A stretch of DNA of 64,000 nucleotides from Streptomyces sp. 71268 (GCF_029392895.1 NZ_CP114200.1:6764501-6828500), one strand, 5' to 3'. Shown: positions 38,959 through 48,406, counted from the first letter of the stretch. Notes: generated by a model from the letters alone, not told the origin. Made by a program: numbers and translations.

Positions 38959-40830
38959 CTAGTAGCGGATGCGAACGACCTGCGGGTCGTGGTCGCTGGC
39001 CTGGTCGGCGAACTCCGCGTTGACGTGAACGATGTCGTACTCGGCCCGGCGCACGCCCTTGCTGGTCAGGATGTGGTCCAGGACCTGCGAGTTGCCGTTG
39101 TAGACGTAGCCGTAGCGCTCCCGCTTCGGCAGCTTGTTCACCAGGTCGGTCAGGACCCCGCCGTCGGTCAGGGCGTCCAGGGCGGGCGAGAACTGGAAGT
39201 CGTTGATGTCGCCCGCGACCACCACGCTCGCCCGGGGCTTGACCTCCAGCACGTCCTTCACGAACGCGTTGACCGCCTTGGCCTGCGCGGTCCGCTGCAC
39301 CTCCGAGCCGCGCCGGGGCGGCTGGAACCGGCTGTCCAGACCCTGGTCGCCGCCCTTGGAGTTGAAGTGGTTGGCCACCACGAAGACCGGCTGGCCGCGG
39401 AAGGTGAACTCGCCGACCAGTGGCTTGCGACTGTCCCGCCACGCCTCGTTCGCCGGGTCGATCCGGCCCGGCGACGCCGACAGGGCGGGCTCGCCGTCGC
39501 GGTCGATGACCCGCACCGGCGTGGTCGCGTCGCCGCCCGCGGTGTCGGTGAAGGAGACCCGCTCGGGGTTGAAGAGGAACGCGTTGCGGATGTTGCCGCC
39601 GGGCTGGCCGCCGTCCTGGTCGTCGGCGGGGTCGATCTGGCGCCAGGAGTAGGAGGGCCCGCCCGCCGCCTTGATGGCCTCGGTGAGCTGGCGCAGCGTC
39701 GCGTCGGCGGAGACGACGGAGTCGTTGGTGGGGCCGTTGTCGTCCTGCACCTCCTCAAGGGCGACGATGTCGGGCGAGGCCAGGTCGCGGACCAGGCCCT
39801 GCGCCAACCGGTCGAACTTGGCCCGAGGCGTCTTCGGCGACAGGTTCTCCACGTTGTACGTGGCGACGGCCAGCTCGCGGGAGCCCTGCGGCCGGGTGCG
39901 CTCGCGGGGCAGCCCGCCGTCCACCAGCTCGCCGAGTTCGGTGGCCTGGATCTCGTACCCGCCGAACTGGTCGTAGTCGAGCGGCCCCGAGGTGACCCCG
40001 GCGAGCCGGTCGCGCACGTTCGCGACCGGGAACGGGCGCTCGGCGTAGGGGATGAGCGAGGCGACCTTGACCCGGCCCGAGCCGGGCTTCCGGTACGAGT
40101 CGTAGAGCACGCCGCCGCGCGCGGTGCGGTCCTGGTACGGCTCGGCGGTGACCCACAGCTCCTTGTGCTCGCTGGTCGCCCCGACGACGGGGGCGTTCCG
40201 CACGGCCACCCGCATGCCCTCCAGCGACTCGTACCGGTCAAGGGCGTAGCGGCCGGGCCGCAGCCGCAGTGACTCGATGCTCTCGCCCTCGCCGGCGGTG
40301 GGCGCGTAACGCCGGGGAACGGCGGCCGAGTCGAGCGTGAACGCGGCGGGCAGCGGCTGGCCCGAGGCGCGCACGGTCCACGTCGCGCGGGTCAGCTCGG
40401 TCACCGACTGGAGCCCCGCGTCCGCGCCGCCGGGGTAGTACTCGGTGACCGTGCCCGAGACCTCGACGGCGTCGCCGACGGCCACCTTCGGCGTGCTGGA
40501 GCCGGTGAAGACGAAGACGGCCTCGCTGGTGGCCGGGTCGCGGTCGGGCCTCGGGTCCTGGACCCAGAAGCCGCGCGCCGAGCCGAAGGCGCGTACCGCC
40601 GTGACCACGCCCGGTACGCCGGTGACGTCCTTGCCGGCCAGCGGCGAGAGCCGGGTGGCGCCCTGGATGTCGTGCACGCGTATCTCGGCGGCGGACGCGG
40701 ACTGCGGGACCGCGAGCAGCCCGGCGGCGAGCGCCGCCGCGACGACGGCCGTGACGGCCGCGGAGCGGCGCCGGGCGCGGGAGGCCCGGAGCGGGACCGG
40801 AGGCGGCGACGAGGGGGACAGCGACGACAT
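38959..40830 (-). CDS. Secreted endonuclease/exonuclease/phosphatase family nuclease
   Basis: 623 residues from ATG 40830. A twin-Arg-containing basic start and a hydrophobic stretch with AQSASA-type cleavage (PQSASA near 46) form a signal peptide. Residues 50-200 are an OB-fold/lamin-tail-like domain (GVVTAVR, WVQDP). The nuclease begins near 325 with VATYNVENLSPKT and carries DIVALEEVQD, NHFNSKGGD, VVAGDINDF and the catalytic SDHDPQVVRI. This is the ExeM/extracellular nuclease layout. It likely frees phosphate and nucleotides from environmental DNA. Confidence 0.92.
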   Translation of the reverse strand: MSSLSPSSPPPVPLRASRARRRSAAVTAVVAAALAAGLLAVPQSASAAEIRVHDIQGATRLSPLAGKDVTGVPGVVTAVRAFGSARGFWVQDPRPDRDPATSEAVFVFTGSSTPKVAVGDAVEVSGTVTEYYPGGADAGLQSVTELTRATWTVRASGQPLPAAFTLDSAAVPRRYAPTAGEGESIESLRLRPGRYALDRYESLEGMRVAVRNAPVVGATSEHKELWVTAEPYQDRTARGGVLYDSYRKPGSGRVKVASLIPYAERPFPVANVRDRLAGVTSGPLDYDQFGGYEIQATELGELVDGGLPRERTRPQGSRELAVATYNVENLSPKTPRAKFDRLAQGLVRDLASPDIVALEEVQDDNGPTNDSVVSADATLRQLTEAIKAAGGPSYSWRQIDPADDQDGGQPGGNIRNAFLFNPERVSFTDTAGGDATTPVRVIDRDGEPALSASPGRIDPANEAWRDSRKPLVGEFTFRGQPVFVVANHFNSKGGDQGLDSRFQPPRRGSEVQRTAQAKAVNAFVKDVLEVKPRASVVVAGDINDFQFSPALDALTDGGVLTDLVNKLPKRERYGYVYNGNSQVLDHILTSKGVRRAEYDIVHVNAEFADQASDHDPQVVRIRY

Positions 40831-41207
40831 GGCGGGCCTTTCGGGAAGCGGGAGTGGCGGCGACAGCGGACGCTGCGTGCCGGGTGGTACGGGTGGGTCG
40901 GCGCGGGACTGTGGGCCTCACGCGCGAGGGGACGGGCGGAACGTGTCGCGGGTGGTGGGCGCGGCGGCGGCCCGCCGGGGCGGCCGGGCGCCCGGGACGC
41001 GGTGCCCGTGGACGGGCGCGCGGGAGTGTCCGACCTCTCTACGCGCGTCAATCTCGTGCGCGCGTCAGGGTGTTGTCAAGGCTCGCCGGATGGACGGCGG
41101 CTGACGGATACGTGAACCGGATGACCCCCCGCGAATCCGTCTACGCTGGGACACCGTGCCGTCACGCGATTCGTACGGCCGCGACCCCCGAGGAGATGAC
41201 CCAGCAG
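40831..41207. promoter_or_regulatory. Divergent nuclease / hypothetical gene region
   Basis: 377 bases. On the minus strand TTGACA (plus 41074-41079) is a good -35 for the nuclease, with no certain -10; a 9-bp direct repeat CGCGCGTCA occurs at 41042 and 41059. TACGCT (41142-41147) may be a -10 for the plus-strand gene. GTTCACG (minus strand, plus 41111-41117) is a single PHO-like unit; its two following 11-base units match poorly. Confidence 0.4.
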
Positions 41208-42746
41208 ATGCCCGAAGACCGCCCCACCATGCCGCCGGTCGTGCTGCACACCGAGGCAGAGCTCGCGCGGGACGCGCTGAGCGCACCGCTGTTCGTCCGC
41301 GCGGTGCGGCTCGCCCGCTGGGCCGATCCGCACAAGCCGGTGGGGGCGGGCGGCGAGCTCCTGGCCGACGAGTTGCGGGAAGCGGTCAAGGAGCTGGGCC
41401 TCGACGACGACGAGGACGGCCCCGGCTACGCCGCCGAGGCGTGGCAGCTCGCCCTGGACATCGGGCTCGTCGAGGTGGAAGGCCCCGAAGACGCAGCCGG
41501 GGCGGCCGAAGCCGACGGCGCCCCGGCCGACGGCACGCCGCTCGCCCCCGGCGTCGACGCCTCCGAACCGGCCGGCACCGCGCGCCCCGGCGAGGAGCTG
41601 CCCCGCTTCGCCGGCGGCGCCCCGCAGGAGGTGCTGGAGCTGTGGCTGAACGGGCTTGAGACGGTCCTGGCGGACGCGGCGGCCCCCGACCTGGCCGACA
41701 TCATCGACCAGTTGAGCGAGGGCGACGAGCTCGACCTCGACGGGCTCGACTGGAACCCGGAGGAGGAGGCCGACTTCCTCGACGGCGTGCTGGGCAACCT
41801 CTACCTGCTGACCGCGCTGGACGAGGAGACCACCGACCGCGCGGTGCCGCTGCCCGCGCTCGCCGCCTCCATGATCGTCCCGGACGACATGGACGAGCCG
41901 ACCGACGCCGTCCTCGAAGAGGTCTCCGACGCGATGATGCGGCTGGACGAGCAGTTCCGCATGCTCGCGCCCACCGGCATCGTGGACTACCGGCCGGTCG
42001 ACGAGGAGCTGATCGAGGAGGCGGACGGCGAGGGCCGGGTCTCCGAGCCCGAGCGCGGCATCGCCGAGGCCGAGGTCGACGAGGAGGACGTCGCCCGCTA
42101 CGGCATGGTCAGGCTCACACCGCTCGGCCTGTACGCGGTGCGCTCGCGGATGCTGGAGGCCGGCGTGGACGCCCCCGTCGTCGGCGAGTTGGCGCCCGCC
42201 GACGCGCACACGCTGCTCGCCGCCCTGCCCGGCTTCCCGGACGCCGCCGCCCGGGCCGAGGTCGAGCAGTGGCTGTCCGGGCGCACGGCGACCGACGCCG
42301 CGGCCGAACTGCTCGCGGCGGCCCGTGGCGACGACCCCGAGGCGCCGCTGCGCCGCCTGACCTGCCAGCAGACGCTGACCCTGGTCGGCCCGGAGGCGGA
42401 GTCGGCGCTGCGCGCGGTACTCGGCGACCGGCAGCTGGGCGGGCTCGCCCGCGTGTGGCTCGCCGAGCACGGCGTGGACCAGGTGCCCGAGCCGTCGGAG
42501 GAGATGGTCTTCTGGCTGACCGTGGACACCATCGCGGCGCAACTGGCGGCCGGTGGCGACTCGGAGGAGCTGCGGGAGCTGGTGCAGGGTCTGGTGGACC
42601 GCAGCGCCGGCTTCTTCGACTCGGTGTGGCGCGTCGAGCACCCGGCGACGGCGGAGGTCCTGGAGGCGATGGGCCGGCTGCACCCGGACAAGAAGACCGC
42701 CAAGGAGGCGCGCAAGGCCGCGTTCAAGGCCCGCTCGCGACACTGA
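41208..42746 (+). CDS. Conserved hypothetical acidic protein, 512 residues
   Basis: ATG 41208 is 12 bases after GAGGAG (41190-41195); ATG 41196 (four residues longer) directly abuts that sequence, so the start is uncertain. The protein is rich in Asp, Glu, Ala and Leu, with no signal peptide or membrane helix. Residues 10-80 include LARDALSAPLFVRAVRLARWADP; the middle holds DELDLDGLDWNPEEEADFLDG; the end is Lys/Arg-rich (KKTAKEARKAAFKARSRH). The order recalls alpha-helical repeat proteins. No function can be assigned. Confidence 0.8.
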   Translation: MPEDRPTMPPVVLHTEAELARDALSAPLFVRAVRLARWADPHKPVGAGGELLADELREAVKELGLDDDEDGPGYAAEAWQLALDIGLVEVEGPEDAAGAAEADGAPADGTPLAPGVDASEPAGTARPGEELPRFAGGAPQEVLELWLNGLETVLADAAAPDLADIIDQLSEGDELDLDGLDWNPEEEADFLDGVLGNLYLLTALDEETTDRAVPLPALAASMIVPDDMDEPTDAVLEEVSDAMMRLDEQFRMLAPTGIVDYRPVDEELIEEADGEGRVSEPERGIAEAEVDEEDVARYGMVRLTPLGLYAVRSRMLEAGVDAPVVGELAPADAHTLLAALPGFPDAAARAEVEQWLSGRTATDAAAELLAAARGDDPEAPLRRLTCQQTLTLVGPEAESALRAVLGDRQLGGLARVWLAEHGVDQVPEPSEEMVFWLTVDTIAAQLAAGGDSEELRELVQGLVDRSAGFFDSVWRVEHPATAEVLEAMGRLHPDKKTAKEARKAAFKARSRH

Positions 42747-42849
42747 GCCGGCGCGCGGGCGAGCGCGGGGGCCGGCCGTTCGGCCGCGCCCCGGGCGGGA
42801 CGATCCAGGCGTACGGCACGGCCAACCGGTCCTCCTGATGTCGCACCGC

Positions 42850-42871
42850 GTTCAACTGGTGTTCGGCCGGG
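42850..42871 (+). promoter_or_regulatory. PHO-box-like direct repeat upstream of the PhoX-like gene
   Basis: GTTCAACTGGT (42850-42860) is followed immediately by GTTCGGCCGGG (42861-42871). Two units beginning GTTC and spaced by exactly 11 bases fit the Streptomyces PhoP direct repeat (GTTCACC type), though the second unit is degenerate. It lies 57 bases before the phosphatase start. Confidence 0.45.
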
Positions 42872-42928
42872 CGCGGCAGCCTGACCGCGGCACGTCAGGC
42901 GGACAGTTCCGGCCACCAGGAGATGAAG

Positions 42929-44440
42929 ATGCCGCTTACTCGCAGGGATTTCGCGAAGCAGTCCGCGTACACCGGGGCCGGTGTCGCGCTGGTCGGCACG
43001 GTCGATGTGCTCGCCACCGCCCCCGGGGCCCTCGCGGCGGAGGGCGCGGGCGAGCGGGGGCACCGGCCCTCGCTCGGCTACGGGCCGCTCGTCCCCGACC
43101 CCAAGGGCCTGCTCGCGCTGCCCGCCGGCTTCTCCTACCGGGTGATCACCCGCAGCGGTGAGACCACGCTGGAGTCGGGCGAGTCCACCCCGTCCAACCA
43201 CGACGGCACCGCCACCTTCGAGGGCCCGCGGGGGTCGACGCTGCTGGTCAACAACCACGAGCTGAGCGGCCCCCGGTCGAAGTGGGCGCACCCGGTGCCG
43301 CTGGTGGAGGGCCTGGTCTACGACCCGGCGGCCTCCGGCGGCTGCACCGTCGTCGAGGTCTCCCGGCACGGTGACCACGTCAGCGAGTGGGTGGGCATCG
43401 CGGGCACCGCCACCAACTGCGCGGGCGGTCGCACGCCCTGGGGCACCTGGCTGACGTGCGAGGAGACCGAGGACAAGGCCGGCGAGAACGGCATGACCAA
43501 GGACCACGGCTACGTGTTCGAGGTCGACCCGCACGAGCGGCCGCGCGGCCACCGCGCGGAGGCGGAGGGCGCGCACGCCCAGCGGGGCCCGAAGCCGATC
43601 AAGGCCCTTGGCCGGTACGCGCACGAGGCGGTCGTGGTCGACCCCCGGCGCGGCCACTTCTACCTGACCGAGGACGCCGACGAGCCCAACGGCCTGTTCT
43701 ACCGCTGGGTCCCGCCGCGCGGCTTCACGCCCGGGCGCCGCGCGCTGCGCCACCTCGCCGACGACGCGGGCGTGCTGCAGGCCCCGCAGTGCTACGACTC
43801 GGGCGGCCGGTTCGTGGACGACCTCTCGCGGGCGCGGAAGGTGGGCACCGTCTACGGCGTGGACTGGATCGACGTGCCCGACCGCGACGCCCGGGAGGTT
43901 CCGGTGCGCCAGCAGTTCCAGGACCACCAGGTCACGCGGGCGCGCAAGCTGGAGGGCATGTGGTGGGCCGACGGCGGGGCGTACATCGTGGCCTCCTTCG
44001 CCCGCGACGAGAGCCCGGTCGCGCACGACGGCCAGGTCTGGTTCTACAACCCGCGCCGCCGCACGCTCACCCTGAAGGTGCTGCTCGGCGTGAACCAGGA
44101 CCCGGACAAGGACGGTGCCTTCGACGGCCCGGACAACATCACCGTCTCCCCGTACGGCGGCCTGATCATCGCCGAGGACGGTGACGGCGTTCAGCACCTG
44201 TTCGGGGCGACGGACCGGGGCGAGACCTACCCGATCGCCCGCAACGAGCTGAACATCGGCACCGCCCAGAAGCCCTCGTACAGCGAGTTCACCGGCGTGG
44301 TCTTCTCACCCGACGGGGACACCCTGTACGCGAACATCCAGGTGCCGGGCATCATGCTCGCGATCACCGGCCCGTGGCGGCGCCAGCCCCACCGGCCGCA
44401 CGGCCACGGCCACGGCCGTGCGCAGGAGCAGAACAGCTAA
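42929..44440 (+). CDS. PhoX-like (DUF839) secreted phosphatase
   Basis: 503 residues from ATG 42929, six bases after AGGAG; an ATG at 42923 overlaps that sequence less well. The start PLTRRDFAKQSA followed by a hydrophobic stretch is a Tat signal peptide (RRDFAK). The DUF839/PhoX fold follows, with NNHELSGPRSKW, GTWLTCEETEDKAG and GRYAHEAVVVDP, whose Glu/Asp residues bind iron and calcium in PhoX phosphatases. The tail is His-rich (HRPHGHGHGRAQ). A possible PHO box upstream fits a phosphate-starvation role. Alkaline phosphatase activity is inferred from the family. Confidence 0.85.
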   Translation: MPLTRRDFAKQSAYTGAGVALVGTVDVLATAPGALAAEGAGERGHRPSLGYGPLVPDPKGLLALPAGFSYRVITRSGETTLESGESTPSNHDGTATFEGPRGSTLLVNNHELSGPRSKWAHPVPLVEGLVYDPAASGGCTVVEVSRHGDHVSEWVGIAGTATNCAGGRTPWGTWLTCEETEDKAGENGMTKDHGYVFEVDPHERPRGHRAEAEGAHAQRGPKPIKALGRYAHEAVVVDPRRGHFYLTEDADEPNGLFYRWVPPRGFTPGRRALRHLADDAGVLQAPQCYDSGGRFVDDLSRARKVGTVYGVDWIDVPDRDAREVPVRQQFQDHQVTRARKLEGMWWADGGAYIVASFARDESPVAHDGQVWFYNPRRRTLTLKVLLGVNQDPDKDGAFDGPDNITVSPYGGLIIAEDGDGVQHLFGATDRGETYPIARNELNIGTAQKPSYSEFTGVVFSPDGDTLYANIQVPGIMLAITGPWRRQPHRPHGHGHGRAQEQNS

Positions 44441-44469
44441 GCCCTCGCCGGCACCTCATCTCCGGCCCC

Positions 44470-44501
44470 GCCCGCCCGGCGCCCCGTGCGCCCGGGCGGG
44501 C
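44470..44501 (+). terminator. Hairpin after the PhoX-like gene
   Basis: GCCCGCCCGGCGC (44470-44482) pairs with GCGCCCGGGCGGGC (44488-44501) with a single-base bulge and a five-base loop. Confidence 0.6.
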
Positions 44502-44563
44502 GCTGTCGTGGGGGGCGCCGCCCGTGTGACCGGCGGCTTCAGGTGGCCCGGGGCGGGGGTGGG

Positions 44564-44588
44564 GGAATCCTGGCCGGCGTAGGGCGTT
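44564..44588 (+). promoter_or_regulatory. SigR-like promoter of the LLM oxidoreductase
   Basis: GGAAT (44564-44568) and GTT (44586-44588) are 17 bases apart; the SigR consensus is GGAAT-N18-GTT. The GTG start is 9 bases beyond, so the transcript would be leaderless. A TAGGGC (44580-44585) could instead be a principal-sigma -10, without a matching -35. Confidence 0.4.
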
Positions 44589-44597
44589 GACACCCAT

Positions 44598-45674
44598 GTG
44601 ACCTCACGCGTGACGAGCATCCCGTTCTCCGTCCTCGACCGCTCCCGCACCCGGCAGGGCCGGGCGGAGGGCGAGGCGCTGCGCGACACCGTCGCCTTCG
44701 CCCGCCTCGCCGAGGAACTCGGCTACCACCGGTTCTGGGTTTCCGAGCACCACAGCGTGCCCGGGGTGGCGGGCTCGGCGCCGACCGTGCTGGCCGCCGC
44801 CGCGGCCGCGGCGACCGACCGCGTGCGCGTCGGCACCGGCGGCGTGATGCTGCCCAACCACCAGCCACTGGTGGTCGCTGAGCAGTTCGGGGTGCTGGCG
44901 GCGCTCTACCCGGACCGGATCGACATGGGGCTCGGCCGCTCCGTCGGCTTCACCAACGGCATCCGGCGCGCGCTCGGCCGGGACAAGGAGGCGGCCGGCG
45001 ACTTCGGGGCCCAGTTGGCGGAGCTGCTCGGGTACTTCACCGGGCGGCAGCAGGTGCACCCGCAGGTGCACGCGCGGCCGGCGGAGGGCCTGCACGTGCC
45101 CGCGTTCGTGCTGGCCACCGGCGCGGGTGCGACGGTGGCCGCCGAGGCCGGGCTGCCGCTGGTGATCGCCGCCGTGGTGGGTGAGGACCGGATGCTGGAG
45201 GCCATCGAGCGCTATCGGGCCGCCTTCCGCCCCTCCGCGCAGGCGACGCGCCCGTACGTGGTGGTGGCCGGGACCGTCGCGGTCGCCGAGACCACCGAGC
45301 GGGCCCGCCGGCTGCTGGTGCCCGAGGCGTGGTCGAGCGCCTACTCGCGCACCCACGGGGTGTTCCCGCCGCTGGAGCCGGCGGAGGAGATCGAGGCACG
45401 GACCATGTCGCCGCGCGAGCGGGAGCGATACGAGGAGTCGATGCGCGGCCACATCCACGGCACCGAGCAGGAGGTGACCGTGGCCCTGGACGCCCTCATC
45501 GAGCGCAGCGGCGCCGACGAGATACTGGTGACCACGAGCACGTACGACCGGGCGGGGATGCTCGACTCCTACCGCCGGCTGGCCCGCATCGCCCGGCTGT
45601 CCGCCACGCCGGGGACGCGGGGGGACGCGGCGGGACCGCCACGCGGCTCGGCCGCGTTGGCCGGCGCGCACTGA
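44598..45674 (+). CDS. LLM-class flavin-dependent oxidoreductase
   Basis: 358 residues from GTG 44598. The luciferase-like barrel begins SRVTSIPFSVLDRS and has YHRFWVSEHHSVPGVAGS, the conserved EHH motif of this subfamily (MsnO8/YwcH-like). VRVGTGGVMLPNHQPLVVAEQFG is the phosphate-binding region; PDRIDMGLGRS follows. The C-terminus is a low-complexity Gly/Ala/Pro tail. FMN or F420 use cannot be told from sequence. It is monocistronic, with a possible SigR promoter, so thiol-oxidative stress control is a hypothesis. Confidence 0.9.
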   Translation: MTSRVTSIPFSVLDRSRTRQGRAEGEALRDTVAFARLAEELGYHRFWVSEHHSVPGVAGSAPTVLAAAAAAATDRVRVGTGGVMLPNHQPLVVAEQFGVLAALYPDRIDMGLGRSVGFTNGIRRALGRDKEAAGDFGAQLAELLGYFTGRQQVHPQVHARPAEGLHVPAFVLATGAGATVAAEAGLPLVIAAVVGEDRMLEAIERYRAAFRPSAQATRPYVVVAGTVAVAETTERARRLLVPEAWSSAYSRTHGVFPPLEPAEEIEARTMSPRERERYEESMRGHIHGTEQEVTVALDALIERSGADEILVTTSTYDRAGMLDSYRRLARIARLSATPGTRGDAAGPPRGSAALAGAH

Positions 45675-45952
45675 GCGAACCCCGGCGGGCGTGGACCGCG
45701 CCGGGGACGGAAGGCGGAGGCGAGCGCCGCCCGTCGGAGCCGGCCGGGCCGAGCTGTTCTTGCCGAGCCGGCCCGGCGCCGGCCTGACGGAGCCGGCCCG
45801 GGCTGTCCCGGCTGGGCTCGCCTGGCCGGAGGGTGCCCGCCTGTCGGGGTGGCCCGGCGCGGCCGGCGGGTGTGACGGCGGTCGGGCGGAACGCGGGCGG
45901 CCGGCGGGGTGGGCGGTGACACGCGGCGGGGCCGGGGCCCGGGTGGCGGGGC

Positions 45953-46132
45953 TCAGGCCGCCTTGACGACCTCTTCGCGTATCGCCTGCCACCACACCGC
46001 GCGCAGCCGGTCCAGCTCCCGCAGTTCCGCGGGGGACCAGGATCGCTTGCCCGCCACGTACGCCCGGATGGCTTCGTTGGCGAGGGCGGCGGGCGAACGG
46101 GGGCCGGTAGACGGAGGGTTGGTGGGAACCAT
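45953..46132 (-). CDS. Small conserved hypothetical protein, 59 residues
   Basis: ATG 46132 is six bases after AAGGTG on the minus strand; ATG 46138 is two codons further upstream. The protein is basic and helical, with SPAALANEAIRAYVAGKRSW and SPAELRELDRLRAVWWQAIREE. It lacks a signal peptide. I recall similar short proteins in other Streptomyces without an assigned role. It lies between two independent genes and has about 280 bases of GC-rich, gene-free sequence on each side. Confidence 0.65.
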   Translation of the reverse strand: MVPTNPPSTGPRSPAALANEAIRAYVAGKRSWSPAELRELDRLRAVWWQAIREEVVKAA

Positions 46133-46418
46133 GCACATCACCTTAGGGCCGGGCACTGACAACGGGCTCACGGCGGGTGTCGCGCAGGCGACGGCCACAT
46201 GAGCTGACCGCCGCGCGCGCCCCGTACGCACCGCGCGCCGCACGCGCCACGCTCAGCGCCACGCGCCGTGTCCATGTCCACGTTCGAGGGTCGCCCGCCA
46301 GCGGTGTCAGCGGGCCGGGCCCGGCCGGGGGTGTCCCCACGCCGGGGCGCCACGACCGGCCGCCCCCGCGCCCGGAACCGGGGCGGGGGTCGGCGGCGCG
46401 GGCCGTGGGGGCGGGCCG

Positions 46419-47679
46419 TCAGAGCGCGGCGCCGCCGGGCTTGGCCATACCGCGGACGGTGCGCGCGTCCACGTACTCGCCCAGCGCCGTCATCTCCCAC
46501 TCGCCGCTGAACTGGCGGATCATCTTGGCCATCAGCACGCCCGTGCGCGGCTCGGCGTTGGTGAGGTCGAACCGGACCAGCTCCTCGCCGGTGCCGGCGT
46601 CGATCAGCCGGCAGTACGCCTTGGCGACGTCGGTGAACTTCTGGCCGGTGAAGGAGTTGACCGTGAACACAAGCCCGGTCACCTCCGGCGGCAGGTCGCC
46701 CAGGTGGACCGTGATGACCTCGTCGTCGCCGCCGCCCTCGCCGGTCAGGTTGTCGCCCGAATGCTGGATCACGCGGTTCAGGATGGAGAGCTTGCCGAAG
46801 AAGCAGGCGTCGATCTTCTTGCGGTTGGCGCCGTACGCGATGACGGACGCGTCCAGGTCGATGTCCTTGCCGCGGAACGCGGGCTCCCAGCCGAGGCCCA
46901 TCTTCACCGAGGTCAACAGCGGGCGACCGCCCTTGACCAGCGAGACCGTCTGGTTCTTCTGCAGGCTGACCCGGCCCTTGTCGAGGTTGACCTTCCCACT
47001 GCCGGCGGGCGGCTGCGGGGGCGCGGCGGGGGCCGTGTGCGGCGCGGGCGGCACCTGCGCCTGGGGGCGGCCGGCGGCGCCGGCGGGGCGGGGGCGCGAC
47101 CGGGAAGCCGGTGGCGGCCGGGGCTGCGGGCGGAGCCGGGGCCACGGGGGCGGCGGGCTGCGGGGCGGGGGCCGCCGGCTCCTCCACGCTGACGCCGAAG
47201 TCGGTGGCGATGCCCGCGAGGCCGTTCGCGTACCCCTGGCCGACCGCGCGGACCTTCCAGGCGCCCGCACGCCGGTAGACCTCGACGACGACCAGCGCCG
47301 TCTCCGCGCCGAGCTGCGGCGGCCTGAAGGTCGCGATGACCGAGCCGTCGTCGGCGCCGCGAACCGTGGCCGTCGGCTCCGTGCCGGCGAAGGTCGCGCC
47401 GGGGGCGTCCAGGCTGGCCGTCACCACGATCTTCTCGATGTCGGCGGGGACGGCCGTGGTGTCCACGGTGATCGAGTCGCCGGTGCCGCCCGCCGCCGCG
47501 CGGTGGCTCACGCCGGGCCCGGTGGGCTGGTTGTAGAAGACGAAGTCGTCGTCGGAGCGCACCTTGCCGTTGGCGGTGAGCAGCAGGCCCGACACGTCGA
47601 GCCGCGCCGGAGCGGTGACGTCCACCGTCACGCGCGGGACGGAGAGAGGGAGATTCGAGCCGGGTGTCATAGCGGTCAT
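46419..47679 (-). CDS. TerD family protein with two stress-response domains, frameshifted in the linker
   Basis: From ATG 47679 (ATG 47670 also fits) the first TerD domain runs to about residue 170: VTVDVTAPARLDVSGLLL, then DDDFVFYNQPTGPGVSH. A Pro/Ala linker follows, and the second domain (VNLDKGRVSLQKNQTVSLVK, DLDASVIAYGANRKKID) is in another frame. The shift occurs in the G/C-rich linker, where runs of four or five G lie at 47063-47067, 47085-47088 and 47090-47094 on the plus strand; removing one base joins a 419-residue protein. TerD proteins bind calcium and occur in tellurite and general stress loci. Either a sequencing error or a real pseudogene or switch. Confidence 0.8.
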
Positions 47680-47986
47680 GCCCCGGGTAACGACCGGGCC
47701 CGCTTTACGGTTCCTTGACCAGCGCACCCGGTCAGGACCGGGAACGCGGGCGCCGGGCGGTGGTCGCCGCCGGCCGGGGCGGCGCGGCCCGCCGGGCGCG
47801 GCGGCTGTCTCGTTTTCGCCCTCGCCGGCCGGGCGGGGAAATAGTCGCGCGGGGCGGTGCGCTGGCCTCGGTGTGCGTGCCGGCCCGCGAACCGCCAGGC
47901 CGGGCGCACCGCCGGCAGCGCCGCGCACCCGTGGCGCGCTCCCGGCACCGGCGCCCGCCGGTGCCGCGCACGCGAGGAGGACGCGG
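47680..47986. promoter_or_regulatory. Divergent TerD / PPOX region with 10-bp hairpin
   Basis: 307 bases. CGGCACCGGC (47943-47952) pairs with GCCGGTGCCG (47957-47966) in a perfect 10-bp stem directly before the GAGGAGGA Shine-Dalgarno sequence of the PPOX gene. Near the TerD start, CCGGTC-A-GGACCGG around 47731-47745 is an imperfect palindrome. No -35/-10 pair is convincing. Confidence 0.45.
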
Positions 47987-48406
47987 ATGCCCCTGTCCCT
48001 GTCGGAGCGTCAGGGTTTTCTCGCCGAGCCGCACGTGGCGGCTCTGGCCGTCGCCGACGCCGGCCGCGCGCCGTTGACCGTGCCCGTGTGGTACGCGTAC
48101 GAGCCGGGCGGCGACGTGCTGGTCATGACCGAGCGCGGCTCGCGCAAGGCGCGGCTGATAGCGGCGGCGGGCCGGTTCTCGCTCCTGGTGCAGCGGACGG
48201 AGCCGGCGTACCGGTACGTCGCGGTGGAGGGGCCGGTGGTCGCCGTGGAGTCCGCGACGGAGGCGGAGCTGCGCGCGCTCTCCGCCCGCTACCTGCCCGC
48301 CGAGCGGGTCGACGACTACGTGGCGGGGATGGTGGCCGGCACGACGGACCTGGTCAACTTCCGGTTGCGCGTCGAGCGGTGGCTGTCGGCCGATCCGGGG
48401 ACATGA
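47987..48406 (+). CDS. Pyridoxamine 5'-phosphate oxidase-related (PPOX) protein
   Basis: 139 residues from ATG 47987 behind GAGGAGGA. The split beta-barrel pattern is clear: FLAEPHVAALAVADAGRAPLTVPVWYAY, VLVMTERGSRKARLI, SLLVQRTEPAYRYVAVEGP. The family covers FMN-, F420- and heme-binding members; the short length and the VWYAY motif suggest an F420 or flavin binder in actinobacteria. The last 53 bases overlap the EamA gene tail to tail. Confidence 0.85.
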   Translation: MPLSLSERQGFLAEPHVAALAVADAGRAPLTVPVWYAYEPGGDVLVMTERGSRKARLIAAAGRFSLLVQRTEPAYRYVAVEGPVVAVESATEAELRALSARYLPAERVDDYVAGMVAGTTDLVNFRLRVERWLSADPGT

